Of a stretch of 64,000 nt of DNA, positions 40,292 to 49,710 are shown piece after piece. Origin of the DNA: Thiovibrio sp964588325 (GTDB lineage Bacteria; Desulfobacterota; Desulfobulbia; Desulfobulbales; Desulfurivibrionaceae); assembly GCA_964588325.1 (NCBI GenBank), contig CAZPOR010000013.1, positions 42,197 through 106,196 of the forward strand, read 5' to 3'. Made by a program: the position numbers and the translations under genes. Each line of letters begins with the position of its first letter. The first letter of the stretch is position 1. Below the pieces are notes generated by a model that did not search any database, had not been told where the DNA came from, and saw only the letters and a program-made list of their open reading frames with translations.

Positions 40292-41362
40292 ATGGCGGAC
40301 GAATCCTCCGGCCAGGAAAAAAGCGAGGCCCCCACCTCCCGCCGCATCCAGGAGGCGAGAAAAAAAGGCGATGTGGCCAAGAGCATGGAAGTGCCCTCCG
40401 CCGCGGTCCTGCTCGCCAGTCTGCTCACCCTCTATTATGCTAGCGATTTCATGCTGGGGCATTTCTTCCTCCTGCTCAAATATTACCTGGGCAATCTGCA
40501 CTCCATCAGCATAACCTCAAACAACATGACCGTGCTTACCCGGGAGTCCATGCTCCAGACCGGGCTCATCGTGGCGCCGGTCATGGGGGTCATCTTCCTG
40601 ACGGCCCTGGTGGCCAACTATGCCCAGGTCGGCATCCTGTTCACCACGGAAAAATTGATGCCGAAGTTCGACAAGATCAGCCCCATCCAGGGATTTTCCC
40701 GGCTCTTTTCCAAACAAGCCCTGGCCAATATGGTAAAGTCGGTGGGCAAATTGCTCATCATCGGCTATGTATCCTATACGGAGATACAAAAGGCGCTGCC
40801 CGGCATCCTGCAACTCATGGATCAGGAACCCGCGCTTATCCTCTCCTTCATGGCCAAGATCGCCTTCTGGATCTTCCTGAAGTCGGCGTTGATCATCGCG
40901 GTGCTTGCGGCGATGGACTATGCCTTCCAGCGCTGGCAGTTCATGGAAAAGATGAAGATGACCAAGCAGGAGATCAAGGACGAGGCCAAGCAGACCGAGG
41001 GAGATCCGCACGTTAAGGGACGCATCCGCTCCATCCAGATGCAGATGGCCAGGCAACGGATGATGTCCGAGGTGCCCAAGGCCGACGTGGTGATCACCAA
41101 CCCCACCCGTCTGGCCATTGCCCTGCGCTACGATGCGCTGGCCATGGCCGCGCCCACGGTGCTGGCAAAGGGCGCCGGGGTCATCGCCCAGCGCATCCGG
41201 GAAATCGCCCAGGAGCATTCCATTCCCCTGGTCGAAGACAAACCCCTGGCCCAGGCCCTCTACAAAAACGTGGGGCTGGGGGAGACCATCCCCGAAAACC
41301 TGTTCCAGACCGTGGCCGAAGTTTTGGCCTATGTATACAATGTGAAACGGAAAAGGGCCTGA
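40292..41362 (+). CDS. flhB: Flagellar export switch protein FlhB
   Basis: 356 residues: N-terminal 'KSEAPTSRRIQEARKKGDVAKS', four helices, then a cytoplasmic domain. The autocleavage site reads NPTR (residues 270-273) where most FlhB proteins have NPTH. Cleavage occurs between N and P, so both key residues remain. It switches export from rod/hook to filament substrates. Confidence 0.96.
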   Translation: MADESSGQEKSEAPTSRRIQEARKKGDVAKSMEVPSAAVLLASLLTLYYASDFMLGHFFLLLKYYLGNLHSISITSNNMTVLTRESMLQTGLIVAPVMGVIFLTALVANYAQVGILFTTEKLMPKFDKISPIQGFSRLFSKQALANMVKSVGKLLIIGYVSYTEIQKALPGILQLMDQEPALILSFMAKIAFWIFLKSALIIAVLAAMDYAFQRWQFMEKMKMTKQEIKDEAKQTEGDPHVKGRIRSIQMQMARQRMMSEVPKADVVITNPTRLAIALRYDALAMAAPTVLAKGAGVIAQRIREIAQEHSIPLVEDKPLAQALYKNVGLGETIPENLFQTVAEVLAYVYNVKRKRA

Positions 41363-41430
41363 TTGCATGAACGCCGCAACCTTCCCCCTGCCCCCGGAAT
41401 CAACCCTTACCACTGCGGGTCCGCACAACC

Positions 41431-43545
41431 ATGGCAGATAACCCCGGCGCCGCAACAGGGCTGAAAGCAATTAATTTCGAGATGTCGGGCCTCTTCGTGG
41501 CGCTCGGGGTCGTGGCCATCCTCATGGTCATGATCGTGCCGCTGCCGCCCTTCCTGCTCGACATGCTGCTCTCCTTCAACATCACCATCGGCATGCTCAT
41601 CCTGCTGATGAGCATGTACAACACCAACCCGCTGGATTTTTCCTCTTTTCCCTCGCTGCTGCTGATCACCACTTTGTTCCGGCTGGCGCTGAATATCGCC
41701 TCGACCCGGCTCATCCTGCTGCACGGCCACGAAGGCGGCGGCGCGGTGGGCCATGTGATCCAGTCCTTCGGCAATTTCGTGGTGGGCGGCAATTTTGCCG
41801 TGGGCATCATCATCTTCCTGATCATGGTGCTGATCAATTTCGTGGTTATCACCAAGGGCTCCGGCCGTATCGCCGAGGTGGCGGCCCGCTTTACCCTGGA
41901 CGCCATGCCCGGCAAGCAGATGGCCATTGACGCGGATCTCAACGCCGGGCTGATCAACGAAGCGGAGGCGAAACGCCGCCGGTCGGAAGTCAGCCGTCAG
42001 TCCGAATTTTACGGAGCCATGGACGGCGCCAGCAAATTCGTGCGCGGCGAGGCCGTGGCCAGCCTGGTGATCATGGTCATCAACATCATCGGCGGCTTCT
42101 TCATCGGCGCCATCATGCAGAACATGCAGGCCGCCCAGGCGGCGGAGACCTACACCCTGCTCACCATCGGCGACGGGCTGGTCTCCCAGATCCCGGCCCT
42201 GGTCATCTCCACCTCTGCGGGCATCATCGTCAGCCGGGCCGCCTCCGATGTCAGCATGGGCAAGGAGTTCATGCAACAGTTCGGCCTCCAACCCCAGGCC
42301 CTGGCGGTTTCTTCCGGAATCATCATCCTGTTCGGCCTGATCCCCGGACTGCCGCATCTTCCCTTTCTCCTGCTGGGCATGCTCATGGGCGGCATCTCCT
42401 TGATAGCCTTCAATAAAACAGCGGCAGACAAGGAAGAGCAGAAAGTCGAAGCGGAAAAGGAAAAAAAGGCGGCCACCCCGCTGCCCGGCGCGCCGGAAAC
42501 GGTGGAAAGCCTGTTGCCCTTGGATATTCTGCAGCTTGAAGTGGGATACGGCCTCATCCCCTTGGTTGACGAGGCCCAGGAAGGAGACCTGCTGGAGCGG
42601 ATCCGGGCGATACGCAGACAGTTCGCCATGGACATGGGCATGATTATTCCCCCCTTGCATGTCCGGGACAATCTCCAGCTCAAACCTGATCAGTATGTCC
42701 TTCTGCTCAAGGGCGTGGAGGTGGCGAAAGGGGAAATAATGATGGGCCACTTGCTGGCCATGGACTCCGGCATGGCCAAACGGAAGATCGAGGGGATTCC
42801 CACCATGGAGCCGGCCTTCCAACTGCCCGCCCTCTGGATTGACCAGGAAAAGAAAGACGAAGCCCAGGTGGCGGGCTACACCGTGGTTGACCCATCCACG
42901 GTCATCGCCACCCATCTCACCGAGGTGCTGCGCACCCACGCCGACGAGCTGCTGGGCCGCCAGGACACCCAAAAGCTCCTCGACAATCTGGCCAAAACCC
43001 ATCCCAAGGTGGTGGAGGAGCTGGTGCCGGGCCTGCTGCCCCTTGGCCTTGTCCAGAAGGTGCTGCAAAATCTCCTGCGCGAACGGGTATCTCTGCGCGA
43101 CCTGCTCACCATCTGCGAAACCCTGGCCGACTTCGCCCCCCTGGGCAAGGATCCGGACATCCTTACCGAGTATGTGCGCCAGAAGCTTGCCCGTTCGATC
43201 ATCAGCTCCTTTGTCGATGAGCAGGGAACAATCACGGTTCTCACCCTCTCCACCCAGATCGAGGACATGATTCGCGAATCGTTGCAAAAAACCGACCAGG
43301 GCGTGTTCCTCAATATGGAGCCGAACCTGGGGCAACGCCTTCTCGCCTCGGCTAAAACCATGGTGGAAAAGGTTTCGCAGGAAGGGTATCAGCCCATCAT
43401 CATCTGCTCTCCGACTATCCGCCGCCATTTCCGGCGGCTTCTGGAACGGTTCATGCCCCACGTCATGGTCCTTTCCCATAATGAGTTGACCGCGCAGACC
43501 CAACTGCAATCCCTGGGGACAATCGAACTCAACCCCAAGAAATAG
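41431..43545 (+). CDS. flhA: Flagellar export protein FlhA
   Basis: 704 residues: eight membrane helices, including 'PLPPFLLDMLLSFNITIGMLIL' and the cytoplasmic FHIPEP loop region (about 140-210), then a four-part cytoplasmic domain to the C-terminus. FlhA binds late substrate-chaperone complexes and couples export to the proton gradient. It starts 68 nt after flhB; flhF follows 15 nt later. Confidence 0.96.
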   Translation: MADNPGAATGLKAINFEMSGLFVALGVVAILMVMIVPLPPFLLDMLLSFNITIGMLILLMSMYNTNPLDFSSFPSLLLITTLFRLALNIASTRLILLHGHEGGGAVGHVIQSFGNFVVGGNFAVGIIIFLIMVLINFVVITKGSGRIAEVAARFTLDAMPGKQMAIDADLNAGLINEAEAKRRRSEVSRQSEFYGAMDGASKFVRGEAVASLVIMVINIIGGFFIGAIMQNMQAAQAAETYTLLTIGDGLVSQIPALVISTSAGIIVSRAASDVSMGKEFMQQFGLQPQALAVSSGIIILFGLIPGLPHLPFLLLGMLMGGISLIAFNKTAADKEEQKVEAEKEKKAATPLPGAPETVESLLPLDILQLEVGYGLIPLVDEAQEGDLLERIRAIRRQFAMDMGMIIPPLHVRDNLQLKPDQYVLLLKGVEVAKGEIMMGHLLAMDSGMAKRKIEGIPTMEPAFQLPALWIDQEKKDEAQVAGYTVVDPSTVIATHLTEVLRTHADELLGRQDTQKLLDNLAKTHPKVVEELVPGLLPLGLVQKVLQNLLRERVSLRDLLTICETLADFAPLGKDPDILTEYVRQKLARSIISSFVDEQGTITVLTLSTQIEDMIRESLQKTDQGVFLNMEPNLGQRLLASAKTMVEKVSQEGYQPIIICSPTIRRHFRRLLERFMPHVMVLSHNELTAQTQLQSLGTIELNPKK

Positions 43546-43560
43546 GAATGAGGAGCAGCG

Positions 43561-44811
43561 ATGCGAATCAAGCGTTTTGAAGCCTCGGATACCCATAGCG
43601 CCATGGCCATGGTCAAGGAAGAACTTGGCGAGGATGCCATTATTCTTTCGACCCGCAACCTTCCCGGAAGAAGCGCTTCAAGCAGGGGGGGCCCGAGGAT
43701 TGAGGTGGTGGCGGCCATGGAATACGACCCGGAGCCGGAACTTACCCTGCCGCCTCCGGAATCCCCCGGCGCTGAAGAACGCCGGCCAAAGACGGTGGGA
43801 TACGGTTACCACTCGGTGCGCCAGGCTCCGGCACAGGATGCCCCGCGCTCTGCCGCGCCGAAACAGGCCAGGCCCAGGCCCGATTTTGATTGCCGGCTTT
43901 CCGCCGAGCTTTCCGCCCGCACCCTGCCGAAGGAAAAGGCGGGCAAGGCCGCCCAGGTCCATTTTGAAGCCAATGACCTGCGGCTGCGTTTTGCCAATTT
44001 CCTGCGGCGCCAGTACTGCGCCAAGGAAGAGCTCGAAAACCGCGGTTCGGCTCAGGCCCCCCGGGAAGCCGCACAAAAATCCGCCCGCCCGGACCCGAAG
44101 CAGGTTGCCAAATGGCGCGACAAAATCATCGATCAATTGCAGATCACCCCCCTGCGCATCGGAATCAGCAAGGCGCCCACCGTGGTGGCCCTGATCGGCC
44201 CCACCGGAGTGGGCAAAACCACGACCGCCGCGAAAATCGCCGCCTGGTACAGCATCCACGAAGGAATGCGGGTGGCGCTCCTCTCCATGGACTGCTACCG
44301 GATCGGGGCCACGGACCAGTTGCGGACCTATGCCAAAATCATGCGGCTGCCCTGCGAAATCGCCCTGCGCAAAAAGGATCTGCAGGCGGCCCTGCTCCGC
44401 CACCAGGACAAGGATTTGATCATCATCGACACCGCGGGCAAAAGCCCCTATGACCCGAACCACATCCGGGAGCTGTCCGAATGGTTTTCCCTGGAAAACG
44501 GAATAGAGCCCTATCTCGTCCTCAGCGCCACCAGCAAAAAAGAAGACCTGCAACAGATCCTTTCCACCTATGAGCCGCTGCGGGTCAAGGGATTGGTCCT
44601 CTCCAAGCTTGATGAAACCAGGGCATATGCCTCACTCTGCCAACTGCTGGCCGGGGCGGCGCTGCCCATTTCCTGCCTGTGCACCGGCCAGAGGGTTCCG
44701 GAGGATTTCCTCCTTGCCTCCCGGGAGTTCCTGCAGACCCTGTTCGGGCAGGGATGGCAGGCTGCGGCAGGCGAGCTGGCCACCGAGTCCCAGGGCAGGT
44801 GGACCCAATGA
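43561..44811 (+). CDS. flhF: Flagellar biosynthesis GTPase FlhF
   Basis: 416 residues. The N-terminal B domain begins 'MRIKRFEASDTHSAMAMVKEELGEDAIILSTR'; a Pro/Ala-rich linker follows; the C-terminal SRP-type GTPase has GPTGVGKTT (about 214-222), 'MDCYRIGATDQLRTYAKIM', IIDTAGKSP and LSKLDET. FlhF positions and counts polar flagella with FlhG. Together with flhG and fliA this suggests polar flagellation. Confidence 0.95.
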   Translation: MRIKRFEASDTHSAMAMVKEELGEDAIILSTRNLPGRSASSRGGPRIEVVAAMEYDPEPELTLPPPESPGAEERRPKTVGYGYHSVRQAPAQDAPRSAAPKQARPRPDFDCRLSAELSARTLPKEKAGKAAQVHFEANDLRLRFANFLRRQYCAKEELENRGSAQAPREAAQKSARPDPKQVAKWRDKIIDQLQITPLRIGISKAPTVVALIGPTGVGKTTTAAKIAAWYSIHEGMRVALLSMDCYRIGATDQLRTYAKIMRLPCEIALRKKDLQAALLRHQDKDLIIIDTAGKSPYDPNHIRELSEWFSLENGIEPYLVLSATSKKEDLQQILSTYEPLRVKGLVLSKLDETRAYASLCQLLAGAALPISCLCTGQRVPEDFLLASREFLQTLFGQGWQAAAGELATESQGRWTQ

Positions 44812-44830
44812 ACGTTTACGGGGAACTATC

Positions 44831-45721
44831 ATGAATCAGGCGGAAACACTGGAACGGATTATGACCCACTCGCACACCCGGAAGAAAAGAATGGCGGCGC
44901 CTTACGGCAATTCCGAAGCCCAACCGCGGGTTGTTTGCGTGACCAGCGGCAAGGGCGGGGTCGGCAAAACCAATATCGTCACCAATCTTGGCTATGCCCT
45001 GGCAAAAGCGGGAAAAAAGGTGCTCATCCTTGACGCGGATCTCAATCTGGCCAACGTCGATATCCTGCTCGGCCTGACCCCGCGCTACAACCTCCACCAC
45101 GTTTTCATGGGGGAAAAAACGCTGGCCGAGGTTCTGGTGCAGGGCCCGGCCGGGCTGCTCATCCTGCCGGCCAGTTCCGGCATCATGGAACTGGCGGATC
45201 TTACCGAACAGCAGCGGCTGTACTTCCTGGCGGAGATGTCCGCCCTGGCCCAGAAAATCGATATCATGCTGATCGATACGGCCGCGGGCATCAACAATAA
45301 TGTGATCTATTTCAATCTGGCCGCCCGGGAACGCATCATCATCCTGACCCCGGAACCGACCTCCCTGACCGATGCCTACGCGTTGGTCAAGGTTCTCTCC
45401 AGCCGCCATGACGTGAAAAAATTCCGCATCCTGGTCAATCTCGCCCGCTCCGAAAAGGAGGCCCTGTCGGTTTTCCGCAAGCTGAGCATTGTGGCCGACC
45501 GTTTTCTCGACTCGCTTTCCTTGGATTATCTCGGGCATATCCCCTATGACAGCAAGCTGCCCACCGCGGTTCGCGAACAGCGGCTGGTGTCGGACATCTT
45601 TCCGGATGCCCCTTCCAGCAAGATGTTCAGCAAGCTGGCCGCCAATATTGCCCAGGAAGAACCCGAGACGAAAGCCGATGGCAACATTAAATTTTTCTGG
45701 CAGGGACTCGTTGATCTGTAA
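44831..45721 (+). CDS. flhG: MinD-like ATPase FlhG (FleN)
   Basis: 296 residues from ATG 44831 (family start MNQAETL); longer frames overlap flhF and are not conserved. Deviant Walker A TSGKGGVGKTN (about 38-48), 'ILDADLNLANVDILLGL' and 'DIMLIDTAAGINNNVI' are present. The N-terminal DQAxxLR-like segment of FleN (NQAETLERIM), which activates FlhF, is also seen. It limits flagellar number. Confidence 0.93.
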   Translation: MNQAETLERIMTHSHTRKKRMAAPYGNSEAQPRVVCVTSGKGGVGKTNIVTNLGYALAKAGKKVLILDADLNLANVDILLGLTPRYNLHHVFMGEKTLAEVLVQGPAGLLILPASSGIMELADLTEQQRLYFLAEMSALAQKIDIMLIDTAAGINNNVIYFNLAARERIIILTPEPTSLTDAYALVKVLSSRHDVKKFRILVNLARSEKEALSVFRKLSIVADRFLDSLSLDYLGHIPYDSKLPTAVREQRLVSDIFPDAPSSKMFSKLAANIAQEEPETKADGNIKFFWQGLVDL

Positions 45722-45778
45722 TATACTTTTTCATATTGCAGGCCATCAATCTTCTCTGCCCCCGTGGGCCTACCTGGA

Positions 45779-46561
45779 ATGAACAAACAGACCTCGCCCA
45801 AGTTCAAGGACTATACGAATATCTTTTTCAGTCAGGCGGAACCGCTCAGCGCCGAAAAGCGCAACGAGCTGATCCTGACCTACACCCCGCTGATCAAGTA
45901 TATCGCGGCACGTTTGGCGGCTCGTCTTCCCGCGCAGGTCTCCCTTGACGACCTCATCAGTTGCGGGATCATCGGCCTGATTGACGCCATCAATAAATTC
46001 GATGTCTCCAAAAACGTCCAGTTCAAGACCTATGCCGAATTCAGGGTCAAGGGGGCGATGCTGGACGAACTTCGCGCCTTGGACTGGGTTCCGCGCTCCG
46101 TCCGGCGAAAAACCACGGATCTGGAAAAAGCATACGCCGACATCGAAAAACAGATGGGCAGGCCTGCCACGGACGAGGAAGTAGCCAAGACCATGGGCCT
46201 TGCCCTTGATGATTTTTACAAGCTGCTCGATGAAACCAAATCCGTTTCCTTCATGGATATTGAGTTTCTCCGGCAAAAATCGATGGAAACCAGCGATCCT
46301 ACCCTGGCCGAAACCTTTGCCATGGATGACCGCGACCCGTTCACCTCTCTCAACCTGACCCAGATCAGGGAGCTTCTGGCCAGCGCCATCGCCGATCTGC
46401 CGGAAAAGGAGAAACTGACCGTCTCCCTCTATTATCAGGAAGAACTGACGATGAAGGAAATCGGCGAGGTGCTGGGCTATACGGAATCACGCATTTCCCA
46501 GATGCACAGCAAGGCTATGTTCCGCCTCCGCGCCAAGCTCAAAAAAAGCCTGGCAGGTTGA
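45779..46561 (+). CDS. fliA: Flagellar sigma factor FliA (sigma-28)
   Basis: 260 residues from ATG 45779; a GTG at 45764 is possible. Region 2 ('PLIKYIAARLAARLPAQVSLDDLISCGIIGLIDAINKFD', 'KTYAEFRVKGAMLDELRALDWVPRSVR'), region 3 and a region 4 helix-turn-helix ('LTMKEIGEVLGYTESRISQMHSKAM') are complete. It directs late flagellar and chemotaxis transcription. Located between flhG and cheY. Confidence 0.93.
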   Translation: MNKQTSPKFKDYTNIFFSQAEPLSAEKRNELILTYTPLIKYIAARLAARLPAQVSLDDLISCGIIGLIDAINKFDVSKNVQFKTYAEFRVKGAMLDELRALDWVPRSVRRKTTDLEKAYADIEKQMGRPATDEEVAKTMGLALDDFYKLLDETKSVSFMDIEFLRQKSMETSDPTLAETFAMDDRDPFTSLNLTQIRELLASAIADLPEKEKLTVSLYYQEELTMKEIGEVLGYTESRISQMHSKAMFRLRAKLKKSLAG

Positions 46562-46762
46562 GCCGGGTCTGAATGGACGTTCGATTTTCCCAGGCACGGC
46601 GCGAAGGAGTCCGCCGGAAATATGGCGCGCCTTTCCATAACCCTCTTTTTTTATTTCCAAAATCAATTGTTACAGTTACACTAAATTAACTATGATTTTT
46701 TTTATTGCCACTGCGAACATGCCCCCAGGCCGCTCGCACCATAAATATGCTAGGGAGGAAAT

Positions 46763-47140
46763 ATGGCTGCTGATCCGAATATGAAAATTCTCGTGGTTGA
46801 CGATTTTGCCACCATGCGACGCATAGTCAAAAACATTCTCACCCAGCTCGGCTTCAAAAACATCATCGAAGCGGACGACGGCACCACTGCCCTGAACGTC
46901 CTGAAATCGGAAAAAATAGGCCTTATCATCTCGGACTGGAACATGCCCAAGATGACCGGCCTGGACCTGCTGAAAGCGGTACGCGCCGATGCCAGCATGG
47001 CCAACACCCCCTTTATCATGGTGACGGCGGAAGCGCAGCAGGACAATATTATTCTGGCGGTCAAGGCCAAGGTCAGCCAGTACATCGTAAAACCTTTCAC
47101 CGCTGAAACACTTTCCGAAAAACTCAACAAGATATTCTGA
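46763..47140 (+). CDS. cheY: Chemotaxis response regulator CheY
   Basis: 125 residues. The CheY-type sequence 'VDDFATMRRIVKNILTQLGF' and LIISDWNMPKMTGLDLL carries the phosphoacceptor Asp; MVTAEA and 'YIVKPF' complete the receiver. When phosphorylated it binds FliM and reverses the motor. GGGAGGAAAT precedes the ATG. The 200-nt AT-rich gap before it probably holds a promoter, but no clear element is assigned. Confidence 0.95.
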   Translation: MAADPNMKILVVDDFATMRRIVKNILTQLGFKNIIEADDGTTALNVLKSEKIGLIISDWNMPKMTGLDLLKAVRADASMANTPFIMVTAEAQQDNIILAVKAKVSQYIVKPFTAETLSEKLNKIF

Positions 47141-47148
47141 TCTATAAC

Positions 47149-48048
47149 ATGGCTGACGAACGTCCTCCCCAGTCCGTTGACCAGTTCGCCAGCACGGAAA
47201 CCCCTGCCGACCACGATGAAACAAACTGGGGAGAGGATTGGGAATCCGCCTTTCAGGCCGAGGATGATGCTTTTTTTTCCGACGAGAAAGAGGGGGAGGA
47301 TTTCTTTCTTGAGGAAAACGAACCCACCGTAACCGCCGGAGTTGGCGCCAAAGACCTCGACTCCTCCCTGGAAAAAACCCTTTCCGGCATTCCGGACCAG
47401 AGCGGCGCCCCAGGCGCCAAACCGGAAAAAACCCTCCCCGGCCTTGGCGCAATTCTCCCTCTTGTGCTCGCCGCCCAAAAAGCCGCCCAAGCCCAGTTCA
47501 CCCGCCTGCAATCTTTTCCCATTTTTGTACGTCTTCCTCTGTACGCCCTCCCTTTCCTGCTTGTTGCCCTCGTTTTTGTTGCAAGCGTCATGCTCAGGCC
47601 GAGCCCCTCGCCTCTCCAGAGTTCCTCTGCTCCGGGACAACCTGCAGGAACCGGGATGCCTCTCCCCGACACGCACGCAAGCGGAATCGCACCCCCGCCA
47701 GGAAGCCAGGCCAGCCAGCTCCATCCGGGAAAGATCAGAAAAAAATGGCCGTTCCCGGCCTTCATTATTCCGGTGAACAACCCGGACAGCGACCAGCCGG
47801 TGACCTTTGTCCTCGTGGACATCACCCTGATCGCCTCCTTCGCGGAGCAGGAAGACCCCCCGGCGGACAAGAAAATCTTTGTCCGCGATATAATCTACCA
47901 ATTCTTCCAGAACAAACCCCTTGATGAATTGCGCAGATATTCCCTGGCCCGGGGCGAGATGAACAAGGAGCTGCGCGCCTGGCTCCAGAAACAGTGGCCC
48001 GAGGCCCCCATCGAATCGATTATCTTCAACCAGTACCATCTCTCCTGA
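47149..48048 (+). CDS. Acidic membrane protein with FliL-like C-terminus
   Basis: 299 residues. A strongly acidic cytoplasmic region (1-95, many Glu/Asp, with WGEDWESAFQAEDD) is followed by a Pro/Ala linker, one helix (about 127-146, 'LPFLLVALVFVASVML') and a periplasmic domain (about 195-299). That domain resembles FliL: FVLVDITLIAS, FVRDIIYQFF, and 'RGEMNKELRAWLQKQWPEAPIESIIFNQ'. It starts 8 nt after cheY, so it is part of the flagellar/chemotaxis transcript. Probably a second stator-associated FliL-like protein; the acidic cytoplasmic extension is unusual. Confidence 0.6.
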   Translation: MADERPPQSVDQFASTETPADHDETNWGEDWESAFQAEDDAFFSDEKEGEDFFLEENEPTVTAGVGAKDLDSSLEKTLSGIPDQSGAPGAKPEKTLPGLGAILPLVLAAQKAAQAQFTRLQSFPIFVRLPLYALPFLLVALVFVASVMLRPSPSPLQSSSAPGQPAGTGMPLPDTHASGIAPPPGSQASQLHPGKIRKKWPFPAFIIPVNNPDSDQPVTFVLVDITLIASFAEQEDPPADKKIFVRDIIYQFFQNKPLDELRRYSLARGEMNKELRAWLQKQWPEAPIESIIFNQYHLS

Positions 48049-48189
48049 CCCGCCTCCGCCACAGAAAAATAACAAATTTGTGCTTAATTTATAAATTTTT
48101 TACTTTTTTGTTATTTTCCTGTCTTCACAGCAAGCCAGAAAAAACCACACAACGCCACAAAATCAGCACGTTACAGCAAACACTCCCTT
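48049..48189. other. AT-rich gap between flagellar and nitrogen genes
   Basis: AAAATAACAAA (about 48064) and TTTGTTATTTT (about 48108) can pair across an AT-rich loop and may end the flagellar transcript. No gene. Confidence 0.35.
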
Positions 48190-48205
48190 TGGCACGACAC
48201 TTGCT
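48190..48205 (+). promoter_or_regulatory. Consensus sigma-54 promoter for amt
   Basis: TGGCAC-GACAC-TTGCT matches the sigma-54 consensus exactly. It lies 80 nt before the amt ATG and implies control by NtrC-type activators under nitrogen limitation. Confidence 0.85.
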
Positions 48206-48285
48206 TTTGTTCCTCCTCAGCATGCATCGCTGCCGCTGACCCAGAAACACAGCCAAACCATGTACTGAAAAAGAGGATAATACCT

Positions 48286-49500
48286 ATGGACACAGGTGAT
48301 ACCGCATTCATGCTGATTGCCACCGCCCTGGTCATGCTGATGACTCCGGGACTGGCCCTTTTTTATGGCGGCATGGTTCGTTCAAAAAATGTTTTGAGTA
48401 CTGTTCTGCAAAGCTTTGTCTGCCTGGGCGTCGTCTCGATCATCTGGGTGGCGTATGGCTACTCACTGGCTTTCGGCCCTGACGTGAACGGCCTGATCGG
48501 CAATCTGGACTGGGCGGGACTTGCCGGAGTCGGCCTTGAGCCCGGCAAGTACTCGGCAACCATTCCCCATTTGCTCTTCTGCGCCTTCCAGTTGATGTTC
48601 GCCGTCATTACCCCGGCGCTGATCACCGGCACCTTTGCGGAACGGGTCAAATTCCCGGCCTTTCTTCTGTTCACCGTTCTCTGGTCCACCCTGGTCTATC
48701 TGCCCGTGTGCCACTGGGTCTGGGGCGGAGGCTGGATCAGCGGCCACGGCGGCCTTGATTTCGCGGGCGGCACCGTTATCCACATCAATTCCGGCGCGGC
48801 AGCCCTGGTGGCCGCCCTGGTTTTCGGCAAGCGCAAAGGGTGGGGCAAGGAGTCCTTTCATCCGCATAACCTGACCATGACCATGCTCGGCGCGGGCATC
48901 CTCTGGTTCGGCTGGTTTGGCTTCAACGCGGGCAGCGCCTTGTCTGCAAACGGTGTCGCGGCCAACGCCTTTTTCACCACTCAGGTGGCCACCGGCGCGG
49001 CCCTGCTTTCCTGGCTGATCGCCGAATGGCTGGTGCAGGGCAAGCCCACCACCCTGGGCGCGGCCTCCGGCGCCATCGCCGGTCTGGTCGCCATCACCCC
49101 CGGGGCCGGTTTTGTCTCCCCCGCCTCGGCGATGCTCATCGGCCTGGTGGCAGGCGCGCTCTGCTACTTCGCGGTGCTTGCCAAGAGCCGGATCGGTTAC
49201 GACGACGCCCTGGACGTGGTCGGAGTCCATGGCGTGGGCGGTCTCTGGGGCGCTTTGGCCACCGGCCTGTTCGCCACCACCGCGGTCAATGCCGCGGGCA
49301 AGGACGGCCTCTTCTTCGGCAATCCGCAGCTCTTGGGGATCCAGGCCATGGACGCCTTTGCAACCATCGCCTACTCGGTTCTGGTAACATTCATCATCCT
49401 CAAGGTTGTCGACCTGGTAATCGGTCTCCGGGTGAGCGAAGAAGAAGAAGTACAGGGGCTGGATCTGACCCAGCACAGCGAAATCGGCTACTCACTCTAA
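48286..49500 (+). CDS. amt: Ammonium transporter Amt
   Basis: 404 residues, eleven helices. Family segments include 'LVMLMTPGLALFYGGMVRSKNVLS', 'WSTLVYLPVCHWVWGGGW' (twin-His channel region), 'GGTVIHINSGAAALVAALVFGKR' and 'DDALDVVGVHGVGGLWGALATGLFA'. There is no separate signal peptide. It takes up ammonium when scarce. It is controlled by a consensus sigma-54 site and followed by a PII gene, whose product gates it. Confidence 0.96.
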   Translation: MDTGDTAFMLIATALVMLMTPGLALFYGGMVRSKNVLSTVLQSFVCLGVVSIIWVAYGYSLAFGPDVNGLIGNLDWAGLAGVGLEPGKYSATIPHLLFCAFQLMFAVITPALITGTFAERVKFPAFLLFTVLWSTLVYLPVCHWVWGGGWISGHGGLDFAGGTVIHINSGAAALVAALVFGKRKGWGKESFHPHNLTMTMLGAGILWFGWFGFNAGSALSANGVAANAFFTTQVATGAALLSWLIAEWLVQGKPTTLGAASGAIAGLVAITPGAGFVSPASAMLIGLVAGALCYFAVLAKSRIGYDDALDVVGVHGVGGLWGALATGLFATTAVNAAGKDGLFFGNPQLLGIQAMDAFATIAYSVLVTFIILKVVDLVIGLRVSEEEEVQGLDLTQHSEIGYSL

Positions 49501-49549
49501 CAGCGTGTAACTATTGTGAGCCGAAAAGTGGGAAAAAACCACGGAATGT

Positions 49550-49691
49550 AACTGTTCAGCAACGCCGCAGATGCGCGTGTCAATTGTCGGCAGAAGTGTC
49601 CGACAAAGAGTCTGCGAAGTGTGCCGTTGCACATGAGCAGACCGATGACAGCAGCCTAGCGGCGAAGCAGATGCGGTGCTGCTGGACAGTT
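49550..49691. repeat. 142-bp dispersed repeat with terminal inverted repeats, copy C
   Basis: AACTGTTCAGCAACGCCGC at the left end and GCGGTGCTGCTGGACAGTT at the right; the ends pair imperfectly over about 25 nt. The core is the same as copy A (16899). TA dinucleotides flank ACTGTT...GACAGT on both sides, as expected for a TA-targeting MITE. It fills the gap between amt and the PII gene. Confidence 0.85.
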
Positions 49692-49710
49692 ACAAGAAAA
49701 GGAGAATTGC

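Noticed and set aside
41407..43596. 729-codon minus-strand frame opposite flhA
   Set aside because: Antisense shadow of flhA, His/Asp/Gly-rich with no family pattern.
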